This document shows positions 53,994-63,668 of a stretch of DNA of 64,000 nt, one piece after another (position 1 is the stretch's first letter; every line of letters begins with the position of its first letter). The DNA lies in contig JAUSNJ010000024.1 of assembly GCA_030645355.1 (NCBI GenBank), forward strand, positions 1 to 64,000, in the 5' to 3' direction. The notes under the pieces were generated by a model. It had not been told where the DNA came from. It made no database searches and saw nothing but the letters and a program-made list of their open reading frames with translations. Origin of the DNA: Rhodoferax sp. GTDB taxonomy: Bacteria > Pseudomonadota > Gammaproteobacteria > Burkholderiales > Burkholderiaceae_C. A program made the position numbers and the translations under genes.

Positions 53994-54110
53994 ATGCAAA
54001 TCAATCGCCCCGCTGTCCTGCCACTGCCCTTCTGCGGCGGTACAGGTGCGTGGGCCGGTGTGTCGTCAGCTACGCCTGCGACCACCAAGACGACAACCAT
54101 TAAAGGCTAA
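53994..54110 (+). CDS. Candidate leaderless attenuation peptide ahead of asd
   Basis: A 38-residue open frame beginning MQINRPAVLPLPFCGGTG and ending ATPATTKTTTIKG. Of the last 13 residues six are Thr, two Lys and one Ile; these are end products of the aspartate pathway, which asd feeds. A -10-like TACAAT (53982-53987) puts the transcript start at about the ATG, so the message would be leaderless. A GC-rich hairpin follows directly (54114-54153), and asd starts 87 bases after the stop. No clear -35 box was found. The arrangement matches transcription attenuation as in thrL of enteric bacteria. Inferred, not known to me from the literature. Confidence 0.55.
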   Translation: MQINRPAVLPLPFCGGTGAWAGVSSATPATTKTTTIKG

Positions 54111-54113
54111 AGA

Positions 54114-54153
54114 GCCCGGTTCGTCGCGCCCTTCCCGGCCAGACGAGCCGGGC
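54114..54153 (+). terminator. Hairpin between leader peptide and asd
   Basis: GCCCGGTTCGTC pairs with GACGAGCCGGGC (12 pairs, one G-T) around a 16-base loop. The next T-run (TTTTT) is at 54177-54181, 23 bases on, so it is not a perfect intrinsic terminator. Proposed attenuator. Confidence 0.6.
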
Positions 54154-54197
54154 AGATCAAATTCTGAGTAGTTGAATTTTTCTGAAAGGGCAATGTC

Positions 54198-55334
54198 ATG
54201 AAGGTAGGTAATCTCGTAGGCCTCGTCGGTTGGCGCGGCATGGTGGGGTCGGTCCTGATGGACCGCATGGAAACCGAGGGCGACTTCGCGTTGATTGAAC
54301 CCATGTTCTTCTCCACCTCAAATGCCGGCGGCAAAGCCCCGGCCCAGGCCAAGAACGAAACCGCGCTGCAGGACGCCTTCAACATTGACGCGCTGAAGCG
54401 TTGCGACATCATCATCAGCGCCCAGGGTGGCGACTACACGACCGAAGTCTTCCCCAAACTGCGCGCCGCCGGCTGGAGCGGCCACTGGATCGATGCCGCG
54501 TCTACCTTGCGGATGGAAAAAGACGCCATCATCATTCTGGACCCGGTCAACATGCCGGTCATCCAAAAAGCGCTGTCCAATGGCGGCAAGAACTGGATCG
54601 GTGGCAACTGCACTGTCAGTTGCATGCTGATGGGCGTGGGTGCGCTGTACAAGGCCGGCCTGGTGGAGTGGATGAGCACCCAGACCTACCAGGCAGCCAG
54701 CGGTGGTGGCGCGCAGCACATGCGCGAACTGCTAACGCAGTACGGCACGCTGAACGCGGAAGTCAAAGCCCTGTTGGACGATCCCAAGAGCGCCATCCTG
54801 GAGATCGACCGCAAGGTCATTGCCAAGCAGCGAGCACTAACTTCCGCTGAAACCGCTAACTTCGGCGTGCCTCTGGGCGGCTCGCTGATTCCCTGGATCG
54901 ACAAGGATCTGGGCAATGGCCAGTCCAAGGAAGAATGGAAAGGCATGGCCGAGACCAACAAGATCATGGGCTTGGGCGAAGGCTTCAGCGCCCCGGCCAT
55001 TCCCGTGGACGGTTTCTGTGTGCGCGTGGGCGCCATGCGCTGCCATAGCCAGGCGCTGACCTTCAAGCTGAACAAGGATGTGCCGGTGGCCGACCTGGAA
55101 GCCATGATGGCTGCCGACAACCAGTGGGTCAAGGTGGTCCCCAACACACGCGAGGCCACGATCAAGGATCTGACCCCCGTCGCAGTGACCGGGACGATGA
55201 CGATTCCGGTGGGCCGCGTACGCAAATTGGCTATGGGTCCGCAATACGTCGGCGCCTTCACGATTGGTGACCAATTGCTCTGGGGAGCCGCGGAGCCATT
55301 GCGCCGGATGCTACGGATTTTGCTAGCCGCGTAA
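54198..55334 (+). CDS. asd: Aspartate-semialdehyde dehydrogenase
   Basis: A 378-residue enzyme making aspartate semialdehyde for Lys, Thr, Met and Ile. [23 protein letters not shown] is the NADP-binding start, [24 protein letters not shown] holds the catalytic Cys, and [18 protein letters not shown] holds the catalytic His. Length is that of the Gram-negative type. A leader peptide and hairpin precede it. Confidence 0.97.
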   Translation: MKVGNLVGLVGWRGMVGSVLMDRMETEGDFALIEPMFFSTSNAGGKAPAQAKNETALQDAFNIDALKRCDIIISAQGGDYTTEVFPKLRAAGWSGHWIDAASTLRMEKDAIIILDPVNMPVIQKALSNGGKNWIGGNCTVSCMLMGVGALYKAGLVEWMSTQTYQAASGGGAQHMRELLTQYGTLNAEVKALLDDPKSAILEIDRKVIAKQRALTSAETANFGVPLGGSLIPWIDKDLGNGQSKEEWKGMAETNKIMGLGEGFSAPAIPVDGFCVRVGAMRCHSQALTFKLNKDVPVADLEAMMAADNQWVKVVPNTREATIKDLTPVAVTGTMTIPVGRVRKLAMGPQYVGAFTIGDQLLWGAAEPLRRMLRILLAA

Positions 55335-55343
55335 TTAATTGCA

Positions 55344-55378
55344 ACTCGGGAGCATCGACACCGATTACACTCCCGAGT
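55344..55378 (+). terminator. Hairpin after asd
   Basis: ACTCGGGAG and CTCCCGAGT pair around a 17-base loop ten bases after the asd stop. No T-run is adjacent, so its strength as a terminator is uncertain. The rest of 55379-55570 holds no gene I can see. Confidence 0.55.
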
Positions 55379-55570
55379 CGTTGTCGACAGGCAACAAATG
55401 CGACACAAGATGATGGGTAGCAAGCGAAGCTTACAAAGTTAAGCGCTTTCTTAGCTTGTCAGGCTAAGACATTGATGTTATGGTACTTTTTACGTTTTAA
55501 GAGTTGGGCCTTCTGCCCGAAAAAAGCATAGTAATTGCCGCTCGCGTGAGCAGCACCGGAGGCATATAAA

Positions 55571-58225
55571 TTGATTGCTAAGTCACATCTTTGGCAGAAG
55601 ACCGCTGTAGCAGCTGCGGCCATTGCGCTACTCGGCCTATCCACAAATGGGGCTTGGGCTTTGTCTCTGGGCCGCATCACTGTTCAGTCTGCGTTGGGCG
55701 AACCGTTACGCGCTGAAATTGAAGTGCCTGAAATTAACGCTGAAGAGGCGGCGTCGCTCAAAACCAGCATCGCTTCCCCTGCAGCATTTGCCGCAGCTGG
55801 CCTTGAATACAACGCTGCCATGGCCAGCTTGCAAGCAACACTGCAACGCCGCCCTGATGGCCGCGCCTATATACGCCTTAGTAGCGACCGCCCCGTCAAC
55901 GACCCGTTTGTGGACATGATCATGGAAGCCAGCTGGTCGTCCGGGCGCATCCTGCGCGACTACACCATGCTGTTTGACCCACCCGTGCTGCGCAAGCCAG
56001 CACCAGTGGCGGCCACATTGCCGCAGGTCTCCCCGGCACCAGCCACTTCCTCCAGGCCGGCAATGCCAGCGGGATCCACCCTGAGTGAGCCTCCACAGCC
56101 CTCGCGCAGCAGCCCGCCACAGGCCCGACCTTCGGCAACGACGCTCGCACCATCGAAGCCAGCGACCAGCACGCCGTCCGACGATGCGCGACGCATAGTC
56201 GTCAAGACCGGAGACACCGCCAGCAAGATCGCCGCCAACAATAAGCCGGCAGGAGTTTCTCTGGACCAGATGTTGGTGGCCCTATTGCGCGCCAATCCAG
56301 ACGCTTTTGTGCACAGCAACATCAACCGGATCCGCTCCGGCGCCGTTATGGACATCCCCAGCGCAGAGCAGGCCCAAGCGCTGTCTGCGGCGGAAGCGAC
56401 GCAAACCGTCATTGCCCAGAGCAAGGATTTCAATGAATTCCGACGCAGTCTTGCGTCCAATGCACCCGTCGCAGCCGTAGCGGCACCAACCCGCAAAGCC
56501 GGCGGTGCAATCGAGACCAAAGTTGAAGACAAAAAGGCCGCGGCGGTAACGCCAGACAAGTTGACGCTTTCAAAAGGTGCCATACAAGCCAAGGCGAACG
56601 ACGCAAAAATAGCCAAGGAACGCGCGGACAAGGAAGCTGCAGCACGTGCCACCGAGATTGCCAAAAACATCAGCGATCTGAAGAAGCTTGGTACCCCCGC
56701 TACTCCAGCCGCACCGGTGCCCGCCGTTACAGCGTCTCAACCCAAGGCAGCGGCATCGTCCGCACCGGCGTTGGTTGTAGCAGCACCACCGCCCGTTCCT
56801 GTTCCAGCCTCCGCACCTGCGCCAGTTGTTGTAGCCTCTGCGCCTGCTTCAGCTCCGATGGCCATGCCAGCGTCGGCACCGGCTTCTGCTCCAGTGGCGG
56901 CGCCAGCAACGTTGCCAGCATCCGCTGCGGACAAGCCCAAGGCAGTTGTGGTTCCTGTGCCGGAACCCGTAGAACCTCCCGGATTGATCGACGAATTGCT
57001 GGAAAACCCTTGGCTTCCGTATGGTGCCGGTGGCTTGATTGCGCTCCTGGGTGGTTTTGCGTTTTGGCGCAGCCGCCAGCGCAAGAAAAATCAGTCGCAC
57101 ATGGATAGTTCGTTCCTGGAGAGCCGACTACAACCCGACTCGTTCTTTGGAGCCAGTGGTGGGCAGCGGGTCGACACCAACAACGAAAACGCGGCTACTG
57201 GCTCATCAATGGTCTATTCCGCCAGCCAGCTGGATGCGGCGGACGACGTGGATCCGGTCGCCGAAGCCGACGTGTACCTGGCCTATGGACGTGACCTGCA
57301 GGCCGAAGAAATTCTCAGGGAAGCGGTGCGTACCAACCCGGGACGACTGGCGATTCACACCAAATTGCTGGAGATTTTCGCCAAGCGCCGTGACGCCAAG
57401 AATTTTGAAGCGAGTGCCACGCAAGCCTTTCAACTGACGGGTGGCAACGGCCCTGACTGGGTGCGGGTTTGTGAAATGGGCCTGGGGTTCGACCCCAGCA
57501 ACCCCCTGTACCAGCCCGGCGGTGCGCCGGACAATATGGCAACCCAGCCACTGTCCGCTGCCCCCAACTCATCGTTTGGCAACAGCACCATACCGCAGCC
57601 GGTACGCGCCGACGTGAGCGAGCCCGTTTCGGGCGTCGATCTGGACCTGGACCTGGACTTTTCACTGGACGAGGAACCCGCCAGCGCAATTACCGAGGTT
57701 ACCAACGACAGCTTCAACCAAGCCGCAGTGGAGCAGACCGTCAAGATGCCTGCCGCTGAAGCGGGTTCGGCCCTGGATATGGACTTTGACCTTCCAGATG
57801 AAGCACCCGCCCCCGACCCGGAACCGGTACACGAGGAAGCCAGTGCGGTGCTGGAAAATTCGCTGTCCATGGACAGCTTCAGTTTGGACGACCACGACCA
57901 ACTTCCGCGGCCTGATTTCAATGCCACTGCACCCATGCCCGTCGAACCGGTTGTTCCAACGGCGCCCGCTGTGGATGATTCGGGCATGCTGGAGTTCGAC
58001 CTGGGCTCGCTGTCGCTGGATCTGGACGGGCCGACCACCGAAAAACCAACCTTGGCACCGGACAGCGAGAACGAAGACCCCCTGGAGACAAAATTGGCGC
58101 TTGCCGATGAATTTGTCTCCATCGGTGACGAGGACGGCGCCCGCGCCCTGATTGAGGAAGTGGTTGCCGAGGCAACTGGCGAGATGCGTGCCAAGGCGCA
58201 ACGCGCATTGGCGAACCTGAGCTAA
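55571..58225 (+). CDS. fimV: FimV-like peptidoglycan-binding protein
   Basis: An 884-residue FimV/HubP-type polar protein, a peptidoglycan-binding hub for type IV pili and motility. The start is TTG, supported by GGAGG eight bases upstream. Order: signal peptide (AVAAAAIALLGLSTNGAWAL), the FimV N-domain (LGRITVQSALGEPLRAEIEVPEI), a LysM-like segment (VVKTGDTASKIAANN to VMDIPSAEQ), a long Ala/Pro-rich stretch, a membrane helix (PWLPYGAGGLIALLGGFAFW), a TPR-like part and an acidic region, and the FimV C-terminal domain (ETKLALADEFVSIGDEDGAR). Confidence 0.9.
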   Translation: MIAKSHLWQKTAVAAAAIALLGLSTNGAWALSLGRITVQSALGEPLRAEIEVPEINAEEAASLKTSIASPAAFAAAGLEYNAAMASLQATLQRRPDGRAYIRLSSDRPVNDPFVDMIMEASWSSGRILRDYTMLFDPPVLRKPAPVAATLPQVSPAPATSSRPAMPAGSTLSEPPQPSRSSPPQARPSATTLAPSKPATSTPSDDARRIVVKTGDTASKIAANNKPAGVSLDQMLVALLRANPDAFVHSNINRIRSGAVMDIPSAEQAQALSAAEATQTVIAQSKDFNEFRRSLASNAPVAAVAAPTRKAGGAIETKVEDKKAAAVTPDKLTLSKGAIQAKANDAKIAKERADKEAAARATEIAKNISDLKKLGTPATPAAPVPAVTASQPKAAASSAPALVVAAPPPVPVPASAPAPVVVASAPASAPMAMPASAPASAPVAAPATLPASAADKPKAVVVPVPEPVEPPGLIDELLENPWLPYGAGGLIALLGGFAFWRSRQRKKNQSHMDSSFLESRLQPDSFFGASGGQRVDTNNENAATGSSMVYSASQLDAADDVDPVAEADVYLAYGRDLQAEEILREAVRTNPGRLAIHTKLLEIFAKRRDAKNFEASATQAFQLTGGNGPDWVRVCEMGLGFDPSNPLYQPGGAPDNMATQPLSAAPNSSFGNSTIPQPVRADVSEPVSGVDLDLDLDFSLDEEPASAITEVTNDSFNQAAVEQTVKMPAAEAGSALDMDFDLPDEAPAPDPEPVHEEASAVLENSLSMDSFSLDDHDQLPRPDFNATAPMPVEPVVPTAPAVDDSGMLEFDLGSLSLDLDGPTTEKPTLAPDSENEDPLETKLALADEFVSIGDEDGARALIEEVVAEATGEMRAKAQRALANLS

Positions 58226-58270
58226 ACCCTTGCTGGTACGCCTGGTGCTTGGTGCAGGCTTGATCAGGCC

Positions 58271-59053
58271 GTGAGGGTTGCGCTGGGCGTCAGCTACAAC
58301 GGTAGGGCCTACCAGGGCTGGCAGAGCCAGTCTTCCGGGCAAACCGTCCAGGATCAGCTTGAGAAGGCGCTGGGCAAGTTCGCAGCCCGAAAAGTGTCCA
58401 CGCTGTGCGCGGGCCGTACCGACGCTGGCGTGCACGGCATCATGCAGGTCGTTCACTTTGACACGAAGCTAGAACGGGATACTTACTCCTGGGTCCGTGG
58501 AACCAACGCCAATCTGCCCCGGGACATTGCCGTCCAGTGGGCCGTGCTGACACCCGACGCCTTCCACTGCCGGGCTTGTGCAACATCCCGACGCTATGCC
58601 TACGTGCTGTACGAATCCCCCATTCGCCCCAGCGTGGACCACGGGCGCGTGGGCTGGGCCTTTCGCAGCCTGGACGGTGAGGCCATGCAGCAGGCGTCCC
58701 AACTGCTGTTGGGCGAACACGACTTCACATCGTTCCGCGCTTCACAATGCCAGGCACTGACTCCGGTCAAAAACCTATTTGAGATCAGCATGAGCAAGCG
58801 CGGTGCCTACTGGCGCATCGAGTTTGAGGCCAATGCCTTCTTGCACCACATGATCCGCAACATCATGGGCTGCCTGGTGCTGATCGGTCAGGGGAAAAAG
58901 CCACCGGAATGGATGGCCGAGGTGCTGGCAGCACGTGACCGTCGCGCGGCGGCGCCCACATTTTCCCCCGATGGCCTGTACTTCCTGGGGCCACGGTATG
59001 ACCCCAAGTGGGGCATCCCCGACCGCACGGCTGCGTATGATGGGTTGCCATGA
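58271..59053 (+). CDS. truA: tRNA pseudouridine synthase A
   Basis: A 260-residue enzyme forming pseudouridine at positions 38-40 of tRNAs. The start is GTG (VALGVSYNGRAYQGWQSQ), and the catalytic Asp is in CAGRTDAGVHG. FLHHMIRNIMGCLVLIGQGK is the family late motif. The stop overlaps the trpF start (ATGA). The order fimV-truA-trpF-trpB is common in Burkholderiales. Confidence 0.96.
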   Translation: MRVALGVSYNGRAYQGWQSQSSGQTVQDQLEKALGKFAARKVSTLCAGRTDAGVHGIMQVVHFDTKLERDTYSWVRGTNANLPRDIAVQWAVLTPDAFHCRACATSRRYAYVLYESPIRPSVDHGRVGWAFRSLDGEAMQQASQLLLGEHDFTSFRASQCQALTPVKNLFEISMSKRGAYWRIEFEANAFLHHMIRNIMGCLVLIGQGKKPPEWMAEVLAARDRRAAAPTFSPDGLYFLGPRYDPKWGIPDRTAAYDGLP

Positions 59054-59751
59054 CACTTCCTACACGAACCCGAATCAAGATCTGCGGTCTGACCCGCGAG
59101 CAGGATGTGGACGCAGCGGTGGCGGCCGGTGCGGACGCGATCGGTTTCGTGCTGTACGCCAAGAGCCCGCGTGCTGTCAGTGTCCAGCGCGCCGCCGAGC
59201 TGGCCAAACGCCTGCCGCCCTTCATCACACCGGTGCTGCTGTTTGTCAACGCCCCTGCTACAGAAATAATAGCTGCCTGCGCAATGGTTGCGGGGGCTAC
59301 CGTCCAATTTCATGGTGATGAGTCGGCGCAGGACTGTGCCGAGGCAACGCTGAACAACAGCCGCCCATGGGTGCGCGCTGCGCGCATACCACTGGGCGAT
59401 GGCGCGCGGGACTTTGACCTCGTAAAATACGCCAACAATTACTCAAACGCCCAGGCCATCCTGCTCGACGCCCATGTCGACGGATTTGGCGGCGGCGGCA
59501 AGGCATTCAATTGGTCACTGCTTCCTCCAAACGTCAACGCTCACCTCGTCTTGAGTGGTGGACTCACACCTGCAAACGTGGGCGATGGGGTCAGACAGCT
59601 TCGGCCGCGCTGTAAAACGCTGGCCGTGGACGTGAGCTCCGGCGTGGAAGCCGTGGACGCTCAGGGACTGCCTTTGAAGGGCATCAAGGATCCCGAGAAA
59701 ATTTTCCAGTTCGTTGCCGCCGTGCGCGCAGCGGATCAGACCACCACCTAA
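59050..59751 (+). CDS. trpF: Phosphoribosylanthranilate isomerase
   Basis: A 233-residue enzyme of tryptophan synthesis (third step). [17 protein letters not shown] holds the catalytic Cys, [11 protein letters not shown] and [12 protein letters not shown] are usual positions, and [18 protein letters not shown] and [19 protein letters not shown] complete the barrel with catalytic Asp. Odd: residues [16 protein letters not shown] are encoded by DNA matching the dispersed repeat (59257-59300). Confidence 0.95.
   Translation: MTLPTRTRIKICGLTREQDVDAAVAAGADAIGFVLYAKSPRAVSVQRAAELAKRLPPFITPVLLFVNAPATEIIAACAMVAGATVQFHGDESAQDCAEATLNNSRPWVRAARIPLGDGARDFDLVKYANNYSNAQAILLDAHVDGFGGGGKAFNWSLLPPNVNAHLVLSGGLTPANVGDGVRQLRPRCKTLAVDVSSGVEAVDAQGLPLKGIKDPEKIFQFVAAVRAADQTTT
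59257..59300 (+). repeat. Dispersed repeat inside trpF
   Basis: GCTACAGAAATAATAGCTGC, then a short stretch and GCGGGGGCTAC, fit the dispersed element. It is in frame and of the length normally found at this place in TrpF. Confidence 0.65.
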
Positions 59752-59760
59752 AACCTTGCG

Positions 59761-59799
59761 GGACAGACCTCAGCTACTCGCAGCGAGCCAGCTCTGTCC
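59761..59799. repeat. REP-like hairpin
   Basis: GGACAGA (59761) and TCTGTCC (59793-59799) are the arms, with CGCAGCGA between, as in the element at 52845-52880. It lies in the 64-base gap between trpF and trpB. Confidence 0.65.
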
Positions 59800-59815
59800 T
59801 CAACACTTTACGACT

Positions 59816-61099
59816 ATGTACGACTACCACCAACCGGACCCGACCGGCCACTTCGGGAAATACGGCGGCAGCTTTGTCTCCGAGACACTGACCCACGCCA
59901 TCAATGAGCTGAAAGACGCTTACGCCAAGTACCAGCATGACCCGGCCTTCATCGCCGAGTTCAAGTCCGAGCTGGCCCACTTTGTGGGGCGCCCTTCACC
60001 GGTCTACCACGCGGCGCGCATGAGCCGTGAGATGGGCGGTGCGCAAATCTTCCTGAAACGTGAAGACCTGAACCACACCGGTGCCCACAAAATCAACAAC
60101 ACCATCGGCCAAGCCATGCTTGCCAAGCGCATGGGCAAGCCGCGTGTGATTGCCGAGACCGGTGCCGGCCAGCATGGTGTGGCGACCGCCACCATCTGCG
60201 CCCGCTACGGGCTGGAATGCGTGGTCTATATGGGTAGCGAAGACGTCAAGCGCCAGAGCCCCAATGTCTACCGCATGAAGTTGCTCGGTGCCACCGTGGT
60301 GCCAGTCGAGAGCGGCAGCAAGACCCTGAAGGACGCGTTGAACGAGGCCATGCGCGACTGGGTCGCCAACGTGGACAACACTTTCTACATCATCGGCACC
60401 GTGGCGGGACCGCATCCCTACCCGATGATGGTGCGCGACTTCCAGAGCGTGATCGGCGAGGAATGCCTGGTGCAGATGCCCGAAATGACAGGCGGCAAAC
60501 AACCCGACGCGGTGATCGCCTGCGTGGGCGGCGGATCGAACGCCATGGGCATTTTCTACCCCTATATCCAACATGAAAAGACCCGCCTGATCGGCGTGGA
60601 GGCTGCGGGAGAAGGCCTGGACAGTGGCAAGCATTCGGCGTCCATCCAGCGCGGCAGCCCCGGCGTGCTGCACGGCAACCGCACCTATGTGCTGCAGGAC
60701 GACAACGGCCAGGTCACCGAGACGCACAGCATCAGCGCCGGCCTGGACTACCCCGGCGTCGGCCCCGAGCATGCCTTTCTGGCCGATATTGGCCGCGCCG
60801 AATACGTGGGCGTCACCGACAAGGAAGCACTAGAAGCCTTCCACTACCTGTGCCGCACCGAGGGCATCATCCCCGCGCTGGAATCCAGCCATGCGGTGGC
60901 CTATGGCATGAAGCTGGCTAAGACCATGCGTCCGGACCAATCCATTCTGGTCAATCTGTCCGGACGGGGGGACAAGGACATTGGCACGGTGGCCGATCTG
61001 AGCAATGGCGAATTCTTCTGCAGGCCCAGCTGCACCGGCCAGTCGGTCAAGGGGGGCGAACAGCCTATCCAGATCGTCAAGCAAGGAGCAGCAGCATGA
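59816..61099 (+). CDS. trpB: Tryptophan synthase beta chain
   Basis: A 427-residue PLP enzyme joining indole and serine. [21 protein letters not shown] is the usual start; the PLP Lys is in [28 protein letters not shown] and [13 protein letters not shown] (phosphate-binding Gly-rich loop) follow. The ATG at 59816 is the family start. It overlaps trpA by four bases. Confidence 0.97.
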   Translation: MYDYHQPDPTGHFGKYGGSFVSETLTHAINELKDAYAKYQHDPAFIAEFKSELAHFVGRPSPVYHAARMSREMGGAQIFLKREDLNHTGAHKINNTIGQAMLAKRMGKPRVIAETGAGQHGVATATICARYGLECVVYMGSEDVKRQSPNVYRMKLLGATVVPVESGSKTLKDALNEAMRDWVANVDNTFYIIGTVAGPHPYPMMVRDFQSVIGEECLVQMPEMTGGKQPDAVIACVGGGSNAMGIFYPYIQHEKTRLIGVEAAGEGLDSGKHSASIQRGSPGVLHGNRTYVLQDDNGQVTETHSISAGLDYPGVGPEHAFLADIGRAEYVGVTDKEALEAFHYLCRTEGIIPALESSHAVAYGMKLAKTMRPDQSILVNLSGRGDKDIGTVADLSNGEFFCRPSCTGQSVKGGEQPIQIVKQGAAA

Positions 61100-61917
61100 G
61101 CCGCATTGCCCTGAAGTTTGCCGAACTCAAGGCACAGGGCCGCAAGGCGCTGATTCCCTTCGTCACCGCCGGCTACCCGTATGCTGACGTCACACCCGAA
61201 CTGATGCACGCCATGGTGGCGGGTGGTGCGGACGTGATTGAGTTGGGTGTGCCCTTTTCCGACCCCAGCGCCGACGGCCCCGTCATCCAGAAAGCCGGCG
61301 ACAAGGCCCTGGCCTTTGGCATTGGCTTGGTGCAGGTGCTGGCCATGGTCCGAGAATTCCGCAAGACCGACGCCACCACCCCCGTGGTGCTGATGGGCTA
61401 CGCCAACCCGGTGGAGCGCTACGACCAGAAACACGTCACACCCGGTGTAGCCAGTCCCTTCGTGAAAGGCGCCGCAGCCGCCGGCGTAGACGGCGTGCTG
61501 ATCGTCGACTACCCGCCCGAAGAGTGCGAGGCCTTCGCCGCCGACCTGCGCGCCCACAGCATGGATTTGATCTTCCTGCTGGCACCCACCAGCACCGATG
61601 CCCGCATGCAGCAGGTGGCCCGGGTGGCCAGCGGCTACGTGTACTACGTGTCGTTGAAGGGTGTGACCGGTTCGGGCGCGCTGGACGTGGGTGCCGTGGA
61701 GGCCATGCTGCCCCGCATCCGCCAGCACATTAGTGTGCCAGTGGGCGTGGGCTTTGGCATCCGCGATGCGGCGACCGCCAAAACGATCTCCCGGGTGGCC
61801 GATGCCGTGGTGATTGGCAGCAAGATCATCCAATTGCTGGAGAACCAGCCCCGCGATCAGGTGGCGGCCACTGCCCAGAACTTCCTGAAAGAAGTCCGGA
61901 GCGCTTTGGATTCATAA
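61096..61917 (+). CDS. trpA: Tryptophan synthase alpha chain
   Basis: A 273-residue barrel that makes indole from indole-glycerol phosphate. [21 protein letters not shown] (catalytic Glu and Asp), [17 protein letters not shown] (read as [17 protein letters not shown]) and [10 protein letters not shown] (loop 6) and [10 protein letters not shown] are present. The start overlaps the trpB stop (ATGA). AccD is encoded 75 bases downstream. Confidence 0.97.
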   Translation: MSRIALKFAELKAQGRKALIPFVTAGYPYADVTPELMHAMVAGGADVIELGVPFSDPSADGPVIQKAGDKALAFGIGLVQVLAMVREFRKTDATTPVVLMGYANPVERYDQKHVTPGVASPFVKGAAAAGVDGVLIVDYPPEECEAFAADLRAHSMDLIFLLAPTSTDARMQQVARVASGYVYYVSLKGVTGSGALDVGAVEAMLPRIRQHISVPVGVGFGIRDAATAKTISRVADAVVIGSKIIQLLENQPRDQVAATAQNFLKEVRSALDS

Positions 61918-61992
61918 TGGCACCCTTGCGGAACCGGGCGCTGCTGCCCAGCAGCAGCCCCATCGGTTCCCCCTTGTGATGAAGGAAAACCC

Positions 61993-62865
61993 ATGAGCTG
62001 GCTTGAAAAACTGCTTCCCCCGAAAATTCAACAAACCGACCCTGCGGACCGCCGCAGTGTCCCGGAAGGCCTGTGGGTCAAGTGCCCCAGCTGCGAATCC
62101 GTGCTGTACAAGACCGATCTGGAACAAAACCAGAACGTCTGCCCCAGCTGCAGCCACCACCACCGCATTGGCGCCCGTGCACGTCTCAATGTGTTTCTGG
62201 ACAACGAAGGCCGGTTCGACATCGGGCAGGACATCCTGCCCGTGGACCCGCTCAAGTTCAAGGACAGCCGCAAATACCCCGAACGCCTGAAGGAAGCCCT
62301 GGAAAACACTGGCGAGACCGATGCGCTGGTGGTCATGGGCGGTGCCGTGATGGGCATCAGCCTGGTGGCGGCCTGTTTTGAGTTTGACTTCATGGGCGGC
62401 AGCATGGGCTCCGTGGTGGGCGAGCGCTTTGTACGCGGCGTCGAGACCGCCATCGAGCAAAAGGTACCCTTCCTGTGCTTTACCGCCACCGGTGGCGCGC
62501 GCATGCAGGAGGGCCTGCTCTCGCTGATGCAAATGGCCAAGACCAATGCCGCGCTGACCCGCCTAGCCAAAAAGGGCCTGCCCTATATCAGCGTGCTGAC
62601 CGACCCGACCATGGGCGGCGTAAGTGCCGGCTTTGCCTTCCTGGGCGACATGGTGATCGCCGAGCCCAAGGCCCTGATCGGCTTTGCCGGACCGCGCGTC
62701 ATCGAGTCCACGGTGCGTGTGACCTTGCCCGAGGGCTTCCAGCGCTCCGAGTTCCTGCAAACCAAGGGCGCGGTAGACCTGATTTGCGACCGCCGCGATC
62801 TGCGCAAGACCGTGGCCAATTCGCTGGCGATGTTGCAACGTCAGCCTGCCGATGCGGTGATTTAA
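61993..62865 (+). CDS. accD: Acetyl-CoA carboxylase carboxyltransferase beta subunit
   Basis: A 290-residue subunit of fatty-acid synthesis' first enzyme. The zinc ribbon is [23 protein letters not shown] (cited by its four Cys), and the carboxyltransferase fold shows [35 protein letters not shown] and [13 protein letters not shown]. The trpA-accD order is typical of beta- and gammaproteobacteria. Confidence 0.97.
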   Translation: MSWLEKLLPPKIQQTDPADRRSVPEGLWVKCPSCESVLYKTDLEQNQNVCPSCSHHHRIGARARLNVFLDNEGRFDIGQDILPVDPLKFKDSRKYPERLKEALENTGETDALVVMGGAVMGISLVAACFEFDFMGGSMGSVVGERFVRGVETAIEQKVPFLCFTATGGARMQEGLLSLMQMAKTNAALTRLAKKGLPYISVLTDPTMGGVSAGFAFLGDMVIAEPKALIGFAGPRVIESTVRVTLPEGFQRSEFLQTKGAVDLICDRRDLRKTVANSLAMLQRQPADAVI

Positions 62866-62887
62866 AAGCCCTTCTTCTTCCGCCACC

Positions 62888-62966
62888 GCGGGGGATTGCG
62901 GTGAGCCGGTGTCCTCATACTGCCAAATGCGCAGAAATCGGACCCCGACTCACCGCAATCCCCCGC
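62888..62966. repeat. Perfect 18-bp inverted repeat with 43-base loop
   Basis: GCGGGGGATTGCGGTGAG and its exact complement (62949-62966) flank a loop holding CCGGTGTCC and GGACCCC. It lies between the convergent ends of accD and the YggT gene and may act as a terminator for both, though there are no T-runs. Confidence 0.75.
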
Positions 62967-62996
62967 TCTACATTTGCGTGGCGTAATAACCAGACA

Positions 62997-63590
62997 TCAG
63001 ATCGCCACCAACACCGCAGCCTGCACATTCCCCAGCACAATCCCGGCCACCTGCAGAATCAGCAGCAGCACCAGCGGAGACAGGTCAATGCCCCCCACCA
63101 GCGGCACCACACGCCGTATCGGAATCAACACGGGCAGCACTAGGCGCTCCAGGAAATCCGCGCCAACCGAATGGCTTTGCACCCAGGACAGAATCGCGTA
63201 AATGATGACCAGCCCGGTCATGCCGGAAATCGCCATGCGCACCAGGCCAAAGGCGGCCAACACCACCACGGACAGCATGCCGGCGGTCATGCCGGTGAGG
63301 GCCCACAAAATCACAAACTGCGCCAACTGCACCAGAAACGCACCCACCAGACTGGCCATGTCCCAGCGCCCCACGGCCGGAATGACCCGGCGCAGCGGCA
63401 ACACCAGCCAGTCGGTCAGCGCAAAAATGAACTTGGCCAGCGGGTTGCCCGAGCGCACCGACATGGGAATGCGCTGGTACTGCATGTACAGGCGCAGCAG
63501 GCAGGTTCCGGCGATCAATCCGGCGGCCACTTCCAGCAGCAGCGAGGTAATTTGGTAGAGCATGGTGTCCAATGAAAAGAGCGTTTCCAT
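62997..63590 (-). CDS. YggT family membrane protein
   Basis: A 197-residue protein with two YggT repeats. The first is in [21 protein letters not shown] with [13 protein letters not shown]; the second in [48 protein letters not shown] (cited by [14 protein letters not shown]). Six or so membrane helices. Function of the family is not established; it affects osmotic stress and division in some bacteria. The start at 63590 or 63593 (adjacent ATG codons) is likely. It is divergent from lysS with a 78-base gap. Confidence 0.88.
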   Translation of the reverse strand: METLFSLDTMLYQITSLLLEVAAGLIAGTCLLRLYMQYQRIPMSVRSGNPLAKFIFALTDWLVLPLRRVIPAVGRWDMASLVGAFLVQLAQFVILWALTGMTAGMLSVVVLAAFGLVRMAISGMTGLVIIYAILSWVQSHSVGADFLERLVLPVLIPIRRVVPLVGGIDLSPLVLLLILQVAGIVLGNVQAAVLVAI

Positions 63591-63668
63591 CATATACGGA
63601 CCGCCCCTCTTAGAATCAAGGGTTCTGGCCGGCAAAAGCGGCCCTCATTGACCTACTGCGCGCACCCC

